35,090 bases of DNA from contig JAPKHL010000026.1 in the NCBI GenBank assembly GCA_026646875.1, positions 1-35,090 of the forward strand, written 5' to 3'. Below the pieces are notes generated by a model. It was not told where the DNA came from. It was given only the letters and a program-made list of their open reading frames with translations, and searched no databases. Positions 1-8,070 of the stretch are shown one piece after another (position 1 is the first letter of the stretch; every line of letters starts with the position of its first letter). The translations under genes were made by a program, and so were the position numbers. This DNA is from Rhodocyclaceae bacterium. Lineage in GTDB: Bacteria; Pseudomonadota; Gammaproteobacteria; Burkholderiales; Rhodocyclaceae.

Positions 1-25
1 CCCGCCCCGGCCCCCCGCCCGCCGC

Positions 26-2047
26 ATGACGCCGCTTCCCGACACCCTGCTTCCCGCCACCCTGCTCCGCGCCGCCGACGGCACGCCGCGCTCCGACGTC
101 TATGACGACGTCTACCACAGCGCGGCCGGCGCCCTCGGCCAGGCCCGCCATGTCTTCCTTGCCGGCAACGGCCTGCCGGAGCGCTGGCGGGGACGCGAGC
201 GCTTCGCCGTGCTCGAGACCGGCTTCGGCCTCGGCGGCAACTTCCTCGCCACCTGGGCGGCCTGGCGCGCCGATGCGCAACGCTGCGAACGGCTGCACTT
301 CGTCTCGTGCGAAAAGCACCCCTTCACCGCCGCCGATATCGCCGCCGTGCACGCCACCCTGTTCGCCGATGCGGACGGGGTGGATGAGGCCACCGACGCG
401 GCCGTGCTGGCGCCGCTCGCCGCCCGGCTGCGCGCGCAATGGCCGCAGCTGGTGCCGGGCTTCCAGCGCCTGCACTTCGACGAGGGCCGCGTGACCCTGA
501 CCCTGCTCCTCGGCGACGCGGTGCGGCTGCTGCCGCAACTCGACCCCGGCGACGGCATCGACGCCTTCTTCCTCGACGGCTTCTCGCCGGCGAAGAATCC
601 CGACCTGTGGTCGCCGGCGCTGCTCGGCCAGCTCGCCCGCCTCGCCGCCCCCGGCGCCACGCTGGCCACCTGGTCGGTGGCGGCCGGCGTGCGCGAGGCG
701 CTGGCGGCAAGCGGCTGGCAGCTCGACAAGGCCCCGGGCTTCGCCGGCAAGCGCGACATGTTGCGCGGCCGGCGCCCCGGAGCGGCGAACCCCGCGGGCC
801 GAAACGGCCGGATCGGCGCCGGGGACCGCCGCGCCATCGTCGTCGGCGCCGGTCTCGCCGGCACCAGTGCGGCCGAGCGCCTGGCGGCGCGCGGCTGGCG
901 GGTCGACCTGATCGAGCAGGCCGAAGCGCCGGGACAAGGCGCCTCGGGCAACCGCGCCGGCGTGCTGCGCCCGCTCCCCTCGCTCGACGACAACCGGCTG
1001 GCCCGCCTCACCCGCGCCGCCTTCCTGTACACCCGCCAGCACTGTGCCGATCTCGCCGAGGCCGGCCTGCCGCTGCGCTGGGGACCGGTCGGCGTGCTCC
1101 ACCTGGCACGCGACGACGTGCATGAAGCGACGCAACGGCGCGTGGTCGACACGCTCCGCCCGCCCGCCGGCTACCTGCGCCACGTCGACCGCGACGAGGC
1201 CGGGCGGCTGGCCGGCTGGCCGGCCCCGGCCGGTGGCTGGTGGTTTCCGGGCGGCGCCTGGGTGCAGCCGCCGAGCCTCTGCCGCGCCAACCTGGCCCGG
1301 CACGGCGAGCGCATCCGCACCCGCTTCGGCGTGCGCGCCACCGCCGTCGAACGCATCGACGGCGGCTGGCGGGTGTGCGGCGAGGACGGCCGTCCGCTCG
1401 CCGAGGCGCCGGTGCTGATCCTCGCCAATGCCACCGATGCCTGCCGTCTGGGCGTCCTCCCCTGGCTGCCGCTGCGCGCCGCGCGCGGACAGGTCACACA
1501 CCTGCCGGCGGCGGAGGCAGATTCCCCGCCGCGCGTGGTGGTCTGCCGGCTCGGCTACGTCACGCCCGCCGTCGATGGCGTGCGCAGCGCCGGCGCCACC
1601 TTCCTGGCCGACGACACCGGAACGGCGCTGCGTCCGGCCGAACACGCGGAAAATCTCGCCAAGCTGGATTTCATCCTGCCCGGCTACACCGCCGCGCTGA
1701 CGCCCTCCCCCGATCCGGCCACGCTCGACGGACGCGTCGGCTGCCGTCCGGTCTCGCCCGACCGCCTGCCGATGGTCGGCCCGCTGGCCGACACCAGCGC
1801 CATCGACCCGGCGCACCCGCCCCGCGTGCTGGCCGACCTGCCGGCGCTGCCGGGACTCTTCCTGATCGACGGTTTCGGCGCGCGCGGCCTGGTCTGGTCG
1901 GCGCTCGCCGGCGAACTGCTGGCCAGCCGCATCGCCGGCGACCCGCTGCCGCTCGAGACCGAGCTGGCGGCCGCCGTCGATCCCCGCCGCTTCCTCCTGC
2001 CCGGCCGGCGTCGCACCGTGCCGCGCGACACCGCGCCCGACGCGTGA
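26..2047 (+). CDS. mnmC: Bifunctional tRNA U34 methyltransferase/FAD oxidoreductase MnmC
   Basis: MnmC performs the last two steps of mnm5s2U synthesis at the tRNA wobble position. The FAD domain removes the carboxymethyl group from cmnm5U34, and the SAM domain methylates the resulting nm5U34. The 673-residue product is close to the usual length (about 670). The N-terminal methyltransferase domain (about 1-250) shows the SAM motif ETGFGLGGNF (64-73) and FFLDGFSPAKNPDLW (181-195). The C-terminal oxidoreductase opens with the dinucleotide-binding motif GAGLAG (274-279), followed by the conserved GASGNRAG stretch. The ATG at 26 is preceded by only 25 bases of C-rich DNA, so no upstream control can be seen. 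The first gene in the same orientation starts 175 bp downstream, so co-transcription is uncertain. Both halves look intact. Confidence 0.96.
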   Translation: MTPLPDTLLPATLLRAADGTPRSDVYDDVYHSAAGALGQARHVFLAGNGLPERWRGRERFAVLETGFGLGGNFLATWAAWRADAQRCERLHFVSCEKHPFTAADIAAVHATLFADADGVDEATDAAVLAPLAARLRAQWPQLVPGFQRLHFDEGRVTLTLLLGDAVRLLPQLDPGDGIDAFFLDGFSPAKNPDLWSPALLGQLARLAAPGATLATWSVAAGVREALAASGWQLDKAPGFAGKRDMLRGRRPGAANPAGRNGRIGAGDRRAIVVGAGLAGTSAAERLAARGWRVDLIEQAEAPGQGASGNRAGVLRPLPSLDDNRLARLTRAAFLYTRQHCADLAEAGLPLRWGPVGVLHLARDDVHEATQRRVVDTLRPPAGYLRHVDRDEAGRLAGWPAPAGGWWFPGGAWVQPPSLCRANLARHGERIRTRFGVRATAVERIDGGWRVCGEDGRPLAEAPVLILANATDACRLGVLPWLPLRAARGQVTHLPAAEADSPPRVVVCRLGYVTPAVDGVRSAGATFLADDTGTALRPAEHAENLAKLDFILPGYTAALTPSPDPATLDGRVGCRPVSPDRLPMVGPLADTSAIDPAHPPRVLADLPALPGLFLIDGFGARGLVWSALAGELLASRIAGDPLPLETELAAAVDPRRFLLPGRRRTVPRDTAPDA

Positions 2048-2222
2048 AGCCATCGGCGCAGGGCAACGGGCCGATGCGGCGTCAACCGCAGGGAAACCGG
2101 CCTCGAGTCCGCGCCCCCGTGACCCTCGTCGCGCACTGAAGTTGTAAGCCTTTGTTGCAGCGGTCCGCGCCACGGCGGATCGCACGTTGAATCGGCATTG
2201 TCCCCACCGGAGCGATCCGATC

Positions 2223-2993
2223 ATGCCGACCCCCACCCCGCATCCCGTCCCGCACCCCGTTCAGCAGACCGTGTCCGGCCCGCGCGCCGGCACCACGCAT
2301 CCGCTGATCCTGCTCGCCGCCACGGCGGTCACCGCCGCCAGCCTGACGGCCATCGCCGCGCTGCTCGGCTGGCTGCCCGGAAACCGGGAGACCCCGGCCG
2401 AGCCGCCGCCGCTGGCGGCCAGCGCGCCCATCCCGGCCGCACCCGCCGCACCGCCGCAGACACCACCCGTCATCGCCCCGCCGGCACCCGCCGCACCGGC
2501 CGCGGCGGCACCGGCCGAAGCACGCCCGCCCCGGCGCGTGGCTGCGCAGCCGGCGCGCGCGCCAGCGGCCGCGCCGGCGCCGGCAACCGTCGCGGCGCCG
2601 CCCGAGCCTCCCCGGAACGACAGCGGCATCGCGGTGGAGACACGGCCCTCGCCGCCTCCCTGTCCGGAATGCGCGACCATCGAGAGCATCCGCGAGGTTC
2701 GCAGCGAGGGCCAGGGCAGCGGGCTCGGCGCGGTGGCCGGCGGCGTGCTCGGCGGGCTGGTCGGCAAGCAGTTCGGCAAGGGCGGCGGCAACAAGGCGCT
2801 GACCGTGGCCGGCGCGCTCGGCGGCGCCTACGCCGGGCACGAGGCGGAGAAGAACATGCGCGCCAGCACCCGCTACCGGGTGATCGTCCGCTTCGACGAC
2901 GGCGGCACGCAGACGCTGACGCTGGACGCGCCGCCGCAGTGGCGCGGCGGCGACCGCGTGCGGGTGGTCGACGGCCGCCTGCTGCCGCTGTAG
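2223..2993 (+). CDS. Glycine-zipper (SlyB/Rick_17kDa-like) membrane-anchored protein
   Basis: This 256-residue protein has three parts. The first is an N-terminal hydrophobic segment (about 25-48, LILLAATAVTAASLTAIAAL) that probably anchors it in the inner membrane. The second is a roughly 95-residue linker almost entirely of Pro and Ala. The third is a C-terminal glycine-zipper region (GAVAGGVLGGLVGKQFGKGGG, then ALGGAYAGHEAEKN) followed by a small beta-rich tail (YRVIVRFDDGGTQTLTL). Such zipper modules are typical of SlyB/17-kDa surface-antigen-like envelope proteins. Those are usually lipoproteins, but no lipobox is visible here. The ATG at 2223 has GGAG ten bases upstream. A TTG at 2187 is in frame but has no ribosome site. 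A pair of Cys in PCPECAT just before the zipper is notable. Exact function is unknown; a role in envelope integrity is inferred. Confidence 0.8.
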   Translation: MPTPTPHPVPHPVQQTVSGPRAGTTHPLILLAATAVTAASLTAIAALLGWLPGNRETPAEPPPLAASAPIPAAPAAPPQTPPVIAPPAPAAPAAAAPAEARPPRRVAAQPARAPAAAPAPATVAAPPEPPRNDSGIAVETRPSPPPCPECATIESIREVRSEGQGSGLGAVAGGVLGGLVGKQFGKGGGNKALTVAGALGGAYAGHEAEKNMRASTRYRVIVRFDDGGTQTLTLDAPPQWRGGDRVRVVDGRLLPL

Positions 2994-3083
2994 CGGCAGT
3001 CCCGCCGGCGGGCGCGGCAAGGCCGGCGGCGGCGCGGGATGTTAAGATTCGCGCTTCCGTCCAGCCACCGATTGGGAGAGCGC

Positions 3084-4355
3084 ATGAAACTCGAAACCCT
3101 CGCCGTGCACGCCGGCTACAGCCCCGAGGAAACCACCAAGGCCGTCGCCGTTCCGATCTACCAGACGACCTCGTACTCGTTCGACAGCACCCAGCACGGC
3201 GCCGACCTCTTCGACCTGAAGGTGCCGGGCAACATCTACACGCGCATCATGAACCCGACGCAGGACGTGCTCGAGAAGCGCGTCGCCGCGCTCGAGGGCG
3301 GCATCGCTGCGCTGGCGCTGGCTTCCGGCATGTCGGCCATCACCTACGCCATCCAGACCATCGCCGAGGCCGGCGACAACATCGTCTCCGCCTCGACGCT
3401 CTACGGCGGCACCTACAACCTCTTCGCCCACACGCTGCCGCAGTACGGCATCGACGTGCGCTTCGCCGACTACCGCGATCCGGAGGGCTTCGCCCGCCTG
3501 ATCGACGACCGCACCAAGGCGATCTTCTGCGAATCGGTCGGCAACCCGCTGGGCAACGTCACCGACTTCGAGCGGCTCGCCGAGATCGCGCACCGCCACG
3601 GCATCCCGCTGATCGTCGACAACACCGTGCCGTCGCCCTACCTGTGCCGTCCCTTCGAGCACGGCGCCGACATCGTGGTGCACGCCCTGACCAAGTACCT
3701 CGGCGGCCACGGCAACTCGCTCGGCGGCATCATCGTCGACAGCGGCAAGTTCCCCTGGGCCGAGCACAAGGCGCGCTTCCGCCGCCTCAACGAACCCGAC
3801 GTCTCCTACCACGGCGTGGTCTACACCGAGGCGCTCGGACCGGCCGCCTACATCGGCCGCGCGCGCGTCGTGCCGCTGCGCAACATGGGCGCGGCGATCA
3901 GCCCCTTCAACGCCTTCCTGATCCTGCAGGGGATCGAGACGCTGGCGCTGCGCATGGACCGGATCTGCGCCAACACCTCGAAGATCGCGTGGTTCCTCAA
4001 GGACCATCCGAAGGTGTCGTGGGTCAATTACGCGGGCCTGCCCGAGCACCCCGACCACGCGCTGGTCGAGAAATACATGGACGGTCGCGCCTCGGGCATC
4101 CTCAGCTTCGGCGTCAAGGGCGGCCGCGAAGCCGGCGGACGCTTCCAGGACGCCCTCAAGCTGGTCACCCGGCTGGTCAACATCGGCGACTGCAAGACCC
4201 TGGCCTGCCACCCGGCGACCACCACGCACCGCCAGCTTGGCCCCGAGGAGATGGTCAAGGCGGGCGTATCGGAAGACATGATCCGCCTGTCGATCGGCAT
4301 CGAGCACATCGAGGACCTGATCGCCGACCTCGACCAGGCGCTGGCCGCGGCCTGA
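3084..4355 (+). CDS. metY: O-acetylhomoserine sulfhydrylase (aminocarboxypropyltransferase)
   Basis: MetY is a PLP enzyme that makes homocysteine directly from O-acetylhomoserine and sulfide, supplying the methionine pathway in the cytoplasm. The 423-residue product matches the family length. The Cys/Met-metabolism PLP fold is clear: SFDSTQHGADLFDL near residue 32, YTRIMNPT (52-59), SGMSAI (81-86), and the Schiff-base lysine in HALTKYLGGHG (K204). The ATG at 3084 is preceded by GGGAGAG; an upstream in-frame start at 3039 has none. The gene stands alone, with 90 bp to the upstream gene and a strong stem-loop after the stop. No SAM-type riboswitch is visible in the short 5' leader. CGS/CBL/MGL relatives share the fold, but the 420-residue length and motif set favour MetY. 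Confidence 0.95.
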   Translation: MKLETLAVHAGYSPEETTKAVAVPIYQTTSYSFDSTQHGADLFDLKVPGNIYTRIMNPTQDVLEKRVAALEGGIAALALASGMSAITYAIQTIAEAGDNIVSASTLYGGTYNLFAHTLPQYGIDVRFADYRDPEGFARLIDDRTKAIFCESVGNPLGNVTDFERLAEIAHRHGIPLIVDNTVPSPYLCRPFEHGADIVVHALTKYLGGHGNSLGGIIVDSGKFPWAEHKARFRRLNEPDVSYHGVVYTEALGPAAYIGRARVVPLRNMGAAISPFNAFLILQGIETLALRMDRICANTSKIAWFLKDHPKVSWVNYAGLPEHPDHALVEKYMDGRASGILSFGVKGGREAGGRFQDALKLVTRLVNIGDCKTLACHPATTTHRQLGPEEMVKAGVSEDMIRLSIGIEHIEDLIADLDQALAAA

Positions 4356-4364
4356 GTCCCGCAC

Positions 4365-4390
4365 GGGGAAAGCGCACCGGCGCTTTCCCC
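4365..4390. other. Perfect 11-bp stem-loop after metY (possible terminator without U tract)
   Basis: GGGGAAAGCGC (4365-4375) pairs perfectly with GCGCTTTCCCC (4380-4390) around a 4-base loop. It begins 9 bases after the metY stop and ends 10 bases before the hrcA -10 element. No T run follows on either strand, so termination is possible but not typical. It may instead stabilise the metY mRNA 3' end. Confidence 0.6.
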
Positions 4391-4400
4391 CGTCTCCCTG

Positions 4401-4406
4401 TAGAAT
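4401..4406 (+). promoter_or_regulatory. -10 element TAGAAT immediately before hrcA
   Basis: TAGAAT (5 of 6 to the sigma-70 consensus) ends 6 bases before the hrcA ATG. A start site 7 bases downstream would fall on the A of the start codon, giving a leaderless mRNA. No convincing -35 hexamer is seen 16-18 bp upstream, where the sequence is part of the metY stem-loop. The lack of any ribosome-binding site before hrcA fits this reading. Confidence 0.5.
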
Positions 4407-4412
4407 CGTTCC

Positions 4413-5441
4413 ATGCTCGACGAACGCTCCCGCACCCTGCTCAAGACGCTGATCGAACGCTACATCGCCGAGGGACAGCCGGTCGGCTCGCGCGCGCTTT
4501 CGAAATATTCGGGGCTCGACCTCTCGGCGGCCACGGTACGCAACGTGATGGCCGATCTCGAGGACCTCGGCTTCATCGCCAGCCCGCACACCTCGGCCGG
4601 GCGCGTGCCGACGCCGCGCGGCTACCGTTTCTTCGTCGACAGCCTGCTGACCGTGCAGCCGCTCGCCGAGGACAAGATCCACGCCATCGAGGGGCAGCTG
4701 CACCCCTCGCCGCCGCAGCAGCTGATCAGCAACGCCTCGCACCTGCTGTCCGGCCTCACCCACTTCGCCGGCATCGTTCTCGCGCCGCGCCGCCGGGCGC
4801 CGAAGATCCGCCAGATGGAGTTCGTCAGCCTCTCGGAGAAGCGCATCCTGCTGATCCTCGTGACCACCGACGGCGACGTGCAGAACCGGATGCTGTTCAC
4901 CGAGCGCGCCTACTCGCCCGCCGAGCTGACCGCCGCGGCGAACCACCTGAACCAGTATTTCGCCGGACAGGATTTCGAGCAGATCCGCGCGCGCGTGCAG
5001 GAAGAACTCCTGCGCCTGCGCGGTGACCTGCAGGGGCTGATGGCGGCTGCCCTCGCCGCCGGCGACGAGGCGCTGCACAGCACCGTCGACCCCTACGTGA
5101 TCTCCGGCGAACGCAACCTGCTCGAGGTCGAGGAGTTCTCCTCGAACATGAAGCGCCTGCGCGAGCTGTTCGACCTCTTCGAACAGCGCACGGCGCTGAT
5201 GCAGCTGCTCGATGTCTCGAACCGCGCCGACGGCGTGCAGATCTTCATCGGCGGCGAATCGGGACTGGCGCCGCTCGACGAATGCAGCGTCGTCACCGCG
5301 CCCTACGAGGTCAATGGCCAGATCGTCGGCTCGGTCGGCGTCATCGGCCCGACGCGGATGGCCTACGAGCGGGTCATCCCGATCGTCGACATCACTGCCC
5401 GGCTGCTCTCCTCCGCCCTCACCTACCAGGCCACCTCCTGA
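4413..5441 (+). CDS. hrcA: Heat-inducible transcription repressor HrcA
   Basis: HrcA is a DNA-binding repressor of class I heat-shock genes. It binds the CIRCE inverted repeat and depends on GroEL for activity. The 342-residue length is typical. The N-terminal winged-helix domain is well conserved: [21 protein letters not shown], then [18 protein letters not shown] and [24 protein letters not shown]-like dimerisation region ends with [19 protein letters not shown]. The start at 4413 matches the family N-terminus ([11 protein letters not shown]) but lacks a Shine-Dalgarno sequence. The stop overlaps the hemH start (TGATG), so the two are co-transcribed. No CIRCE element was found in this window, so its targets, probably groESL, lie elsewhere. 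Confidence 0.97.
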   Translation: MLDERSRTLLKTLIERYIAEGQPVGSRALSKYSGLDLSAATVRNVMADLEDLGFIASPHTSAGRVPTPRGYRFFVDSLLTVQPLAEDKIHAIEGQLHPSPPQQLISNASHLLSGLTHFAGIVLAPRRRAPKIRQMEFVSLSEKRILLILVTTDGDVQNRMLFTERAYSPAELTAAANHLNQYFAGQDFEQIRARVQEELLRLRGDLQGLMAAALAAGDEALHSTVDPYVISGERNLLEVEEFSSNMKRLRELFDLFEQRTALMQLLDVSNRADGVQIFIGGESGLAPLDECSVVTAPYEVNGQIVGSVGVIGPTRMAYERVIPIVDITARLLSSALTYQATS

Positions 5442-6544
5442 TGTCCCGTTATTCGCCCGAGCCGCCCTGCCGCCACGGCACGCCGGCGCGCACCGCCGTC
5501 CTGCTGATCAACCTCGGCACGCCGGAAGCACCGACCGCCCCGGCCCTGCGCCGCTATCTCGGGGAATTCCTCGCGGACCCGCGCGTCGTCGAGATTCCCC
5601 GCCTGCTCTGGTGGCCCATCCTCAACGGCATCATCCTCAACACGCGCCCGAAGAAATCGGCCGAGAAATACGCCACGGTGTGGATGCCGGAAGGCTCGCC
5701 GCTGAAGGTGCACACCGAACGCCAGACAAAGCTGCTCAAGGGCCTGCTCGGCGCGGCCGGCCACCATCTGGTGGTCGACTACGCGATGCGCTACGGCAGT
5801 CCCTCGATCCCCGCCGTGCTCGACCGGCTGAAGGCCCAGGGCTGCACCCGCATCCTGCTGCTGCCGCTCTATCCGCAGTACGCCGGCAGCACCACGGCCA
5901 CCGCCTTCGACGCGGTCTACGCCTGGGCGCAAGGCACGCGCAACCAGCCCGAACTGCGCGGCGTGCGCAGCTTCTGCGACGATCCGGGCTACATCGCCGC
6001 CCTGGCCGCCAGCGTCCGCGAGCACTGGACCCGCAGCGGCCGCCCGCGCGAAGCCTACCGCCTGGTCATGAGCTTTCACGGCGTGCCGCGCGCCACCCTG
6101 GACAAGGGCGACCCCTACCACTGCGAATGCCGCAAGACCGGCCGCCTGCTCGCCGAAGCGCTGGGCCTCGGCCAGGACGAATGGGTGCTCTGCTTCCAGT
6201 CGCGCTTCGGCAAGGCCGAGTGGCTGCAGCCCTACACGGCGCCGACGCTCGAAGCGCTGGCCCGCGAGGGGGTCGCGACGGTGGACATCCTGTGCCCGGG
6301 CTTCCCGGCCGACTGCCTGGAGACCCTCGAGGAGATCGCCCTCGAGGGCAAGGCCGATTTCATCCGGGCCGGCGGCCGCGACTATCGCTACATCCCCTGC
6401 CTGAACGAACGCGACGACTGGATCCGCGCCCTGGCCGAAATCGCCACGCGCCATCTGCAGGGCTGGCCGACGCAGAGCCCGCCCGATCCGGCCGCGCTGG
6501 AAGCCAGCGCGCTGCGCGCCCGCGCGCTCGGCGCCCCCGGCTGA
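5441..6544 (+). CDS. hemH: Ferrochelatase
   Basis: HemH inserts Fe2+ into protoporphyrin IX in the last step of haem b synthesis, at the cytoplasmic face of the membrane. The 367-residue product has the expected features. These are [12 protein letters not shown] (21-32), the substrate-loop region near [22 protein letters not shown] (140-153), and SFHGVP with the metal-site histidine H213. The acidic helix CLETLEEI (around E287) holds the conserved catalytic glutamate. The ATG at 5441 overlaps the hrcA stop by one base, implying translational coupling. It is not clear why haem synthesis should be linked to HrcA. After the stop, 35 bp of unremarkable GC-rich sequence leads to the direct repeat at 6580. 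Confidence 0.96.
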   Translation: MSRYSPEPPCRHGTPARTAVLLINLGTPEAPTAPALRRYLGEFLADPRVVEIPRLLWWPILNGIILNTRPKKSAEKYATVWMPEGSPLKVHTERQTKLLKGLLGAAGHHLVVDYAMRYGSPSIPAVLDRLKAQGCTRILLLPLYPQYAGSTTATAFDAVYAWAQGTRNQPELRGVRSFCDDPGYIAALAASVREHWTRSGRPREAYRLVMSFHGVPRATLDKGDPYHCECRKTGRLLAEALGLGQDEWVLCFQSRFGKAEWLQPYTAPTLEALAREGVATVDILCPGFPADCLETLEEIALEGKADFIRAGGRDYRYIPCLNERDDWIRALAEIATRHLQGWPTQSPPDPAALEASALRARALGAPG

Positions 6545-6579
6545 CCCGCCGCGCCGGCACCGCGACAGCCGACCCCGCG

Positions 6580-6719
6580 CGGAAGGAGACGCCCGCCGCT
6601 GCCGCCGGAATTCACGCCTTGCGCGCGTGCCGGGCCTCACGGAGGGCGGCCACGGCCGGACGGCGGCTGGCGATCCAGCCGAGCAGCGAGAGCAGCGCCA
6701 GGCCGCCGCCGATCAGCAG
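6580..6719. repeat. 140-bp perfect direct repeat, left copy
   Basis: This segment is identical base for base to 7049-7188, offset by 469 bp. Read on the minus strand it encodes LLIGGGLALLSLLGWIASRR and the rest of an EamA-transporter C-terminus, followed by about 32 bp of intergenic DNA. Here that coding piece is out of place: it lies between hemH and the truncated trxC, where the trxC 5' end would be expected. It is therefore a displaced copy of the right-hand repeat and not a mobile element. No terminal inverted repeats or target duplications are seen. Confidence 0.95.
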
Positions 6720-7047
6720 GTTCACCGGCCAGCCGCTGACGCTCGACGCGGCAAACTTCGATCGGCACATCGCCCAGGGCGACCTGCCGGTCGTCGTCGA
6801 CTTCTGGGCCCCCTGGTGCGGGCCCTGCCGGCAGATGGCACCGGCCTTCGCGCAAGCCGCTGCGCGACTCGAGCCACGGGTGCGTCTTGCCAAGGTCGAC
6901 ACCGATGCCGAACCGGCCCTCGCCTCGCGCTTCGGCATCCGCAGCATCCCGACGCTGATCGCCTTCCGCCACGGCCGCGAGATCGCCCGCCGCGCCGGGG
7001 CGCTCGACGCGGCCAGCCTGCAACGCTGGATTGACAGCCTGCCCTGA
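6720..7047 (+). pseudogene. trxC: 5'-truncated thioredoxin 2 (TrxC) fragment
   Basis: The reading frame from 6721 encodes FTGQPLTLDAANFDRHI and a full thioredoxin fold with the active site WAPWCGPC, the partner strand VDTDAEPALASRFGIRSIPT (cis-Pro loop) and a C-terminal helix ending at the TGA 7045-7047. TrxC normally starts with a roughly 35-residue zinc-ribbon domain carrying two CxxC pairs, which joins at a (C/P)LFTGxPL sequence. Here everything before FTGQPL is replaced by the 140-bp repeat, and no ATG or GTG with a ribosome site exists in frame nearby. The gene is probably dead unless translated from a fusion. An assembly fault could produce the same picture. Known role of the intact protein: zinc-binding, oxidative-stress-inducible disulfide reductase. 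Confidence 0.8.
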
Positions 7048-7048
7048 A

Positions 7049-7188
7049 CGGAAGGAGACGCCCGCCGCTGCCGCCGGAATTCACGCCTTGCGCGCGTGCC
7101 GGGCCTCACGGAGGGCGGCCACGGCCGGACGGCGGCTGGCGATCCAGCCGAGCAGCGAGAGCAGCGCCAGGCCGCCGCCGATCAGCAG
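7049..7188. repeat. 140-bp perfect direct repeat, right (native-context) copy
   Basis: Identical to 6580-6719. It begins one base after the trxC stop and contains the intergenic DNA plus the last 36 codons of the EamA-type transporter gene (minus strand). This is the natural context, so it is probably the donor copy. Its right edge (7188/7189) coincides exactly with the point where the transporter reading frame is broken. Confidence 0.95.
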
Positions 7189-7994
7189 ACGCCCTTGAAG
7201 GCTTCGCCGAAGGTCAGCCGCGACGAGAGGATGGCGACCACCGGCGTGCCCAGCACCGACAGGCTGGCTTCCCAGGCCGGTACGCGGTCGAGGATGTAGA
7301 TCCACAGCCACCAGCAGAGCGCGGTGCTGAACACCGACATGAAGCCGAGGATGCCGGCATAGCTCCAGGTCCATTCGGTCGGCCGTTCCGGCACGATCAG
7401 CGCCAGCACGACCAGCGGAATCGAGCCGAGCGCCATCTGCCACGCCGTCAGCGTCAGCAGATCCACCGGCTGGCGGCCGCGCAGGCGCTTGACCAGGATG
7501 GTGCCAACCGCCCAGCAGATCGCGGCAGCGATGCCGAGCGCCGGGCTGAGCAGGCCGCCGCGCATTTCCCAGGGCTCGATGATCAGCAGCAGGCCGGCCA
7601 GCGTGCACGCGGCGGCGATCCACTGCGTGCCGCGCACGCGCTCGCCGAGGATCGGCCAGGCCAGCAGCAGGGTCCAGATCGGCATGGTGAAGATGAGCAC
7701 CGCCGTTTTGCCCGGCCCGCCCTCGACCAGCGCCCAGGTCTGGAAAATCATGAAGCCGGCAACCTGGGCCAGCGCGATGCCGAGCGTTTGCCCCGGGGCG
7801 ACCAGCGTGAAGCGACGGCCGGTCAGGCGCAGCGCGATGAACAGCGCCACGGCGCTGCCGATGCAGCGCTCGGCGGCGAAGGCGAAGGGCGGCGAATACT
7901 CGAGGCCCTGCTTGGCGAGAACCCAGGTGTAACCCCAGATCGAGGAAAGGACGATCAGCGCCAGGATCGGACGCCAGCGGTCGGAAGCGGACAT
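7081..7994 (-). pseudogene. EamA/DMT-family transporter, frameshifted near its C-terminus
   Basis: From the ATG at 7994 (AGGGAAAA upstream) the frame runs as a typical drug/metabolite-transporter protein with about ten membrane helices in two EamA repeats: WGYTWVLAKQGL, then GFMIFQTWALVEGGPGKTAVLIF, then a second half beginning SPALGIAAAICWAVGTILVKRL. The frame ends early at 7182 after GEAFKGVC. The expected last helix and tail (LLIGGGLALLSLLGWIASRR and onward to HARKA) are in the next frame and end at 7081. One missing base at about 7188/7189 (GGCGT-CTGCTG) explains both. As written, the product loses helix 10. Substrates of such exporters are usually unknown. It lies 76 bp after nemA in the same direction and could be part of the NemR regulon. 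Confidence 0.82.
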
Positions 7995-8007
7995 GGTTTT
8001 CCCTGTC

Positions 8008-8039
8008 GGACGCGGCGGCACCAGCGCGCCGCCGCGCCC
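8008..8039 (-). other. Stem-loop between nemA and the EamA transporter gene
   Basis: On the minus strand GGGCGCGGCGGC (8039-8028) pairs with GCCGCCGCGTCC (8019-8008) around an 8-base loop, giving 12 bp with one G-U pair. No T tract follows, so it is not a standard terminator. It ends 13 bases before the transporter ATG and could affect its translation or stabilise the nemA mRNA. Confidence 0.45.
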
Positions 8040-8070
8040 GGGGTTTGGGGTGGGGTTGCGGGGACGGCGC

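Noticed and set aside
2994-3083. Possible SAM/SAH riboswitch before metY
   Set aside because: Only 90 bases separate the genes, and neither the conserved core nor the helices of a SAM-type riboswitch are visible.
6580-7188. Flanking direct repeats taken as a transposon or integron cassette around the thioredoxin
   Set aside because: The repeat is coding sequence of the adjacent transporter, without inverted termini, transposase or integrase site. Duplication or mis-assembly fits better.
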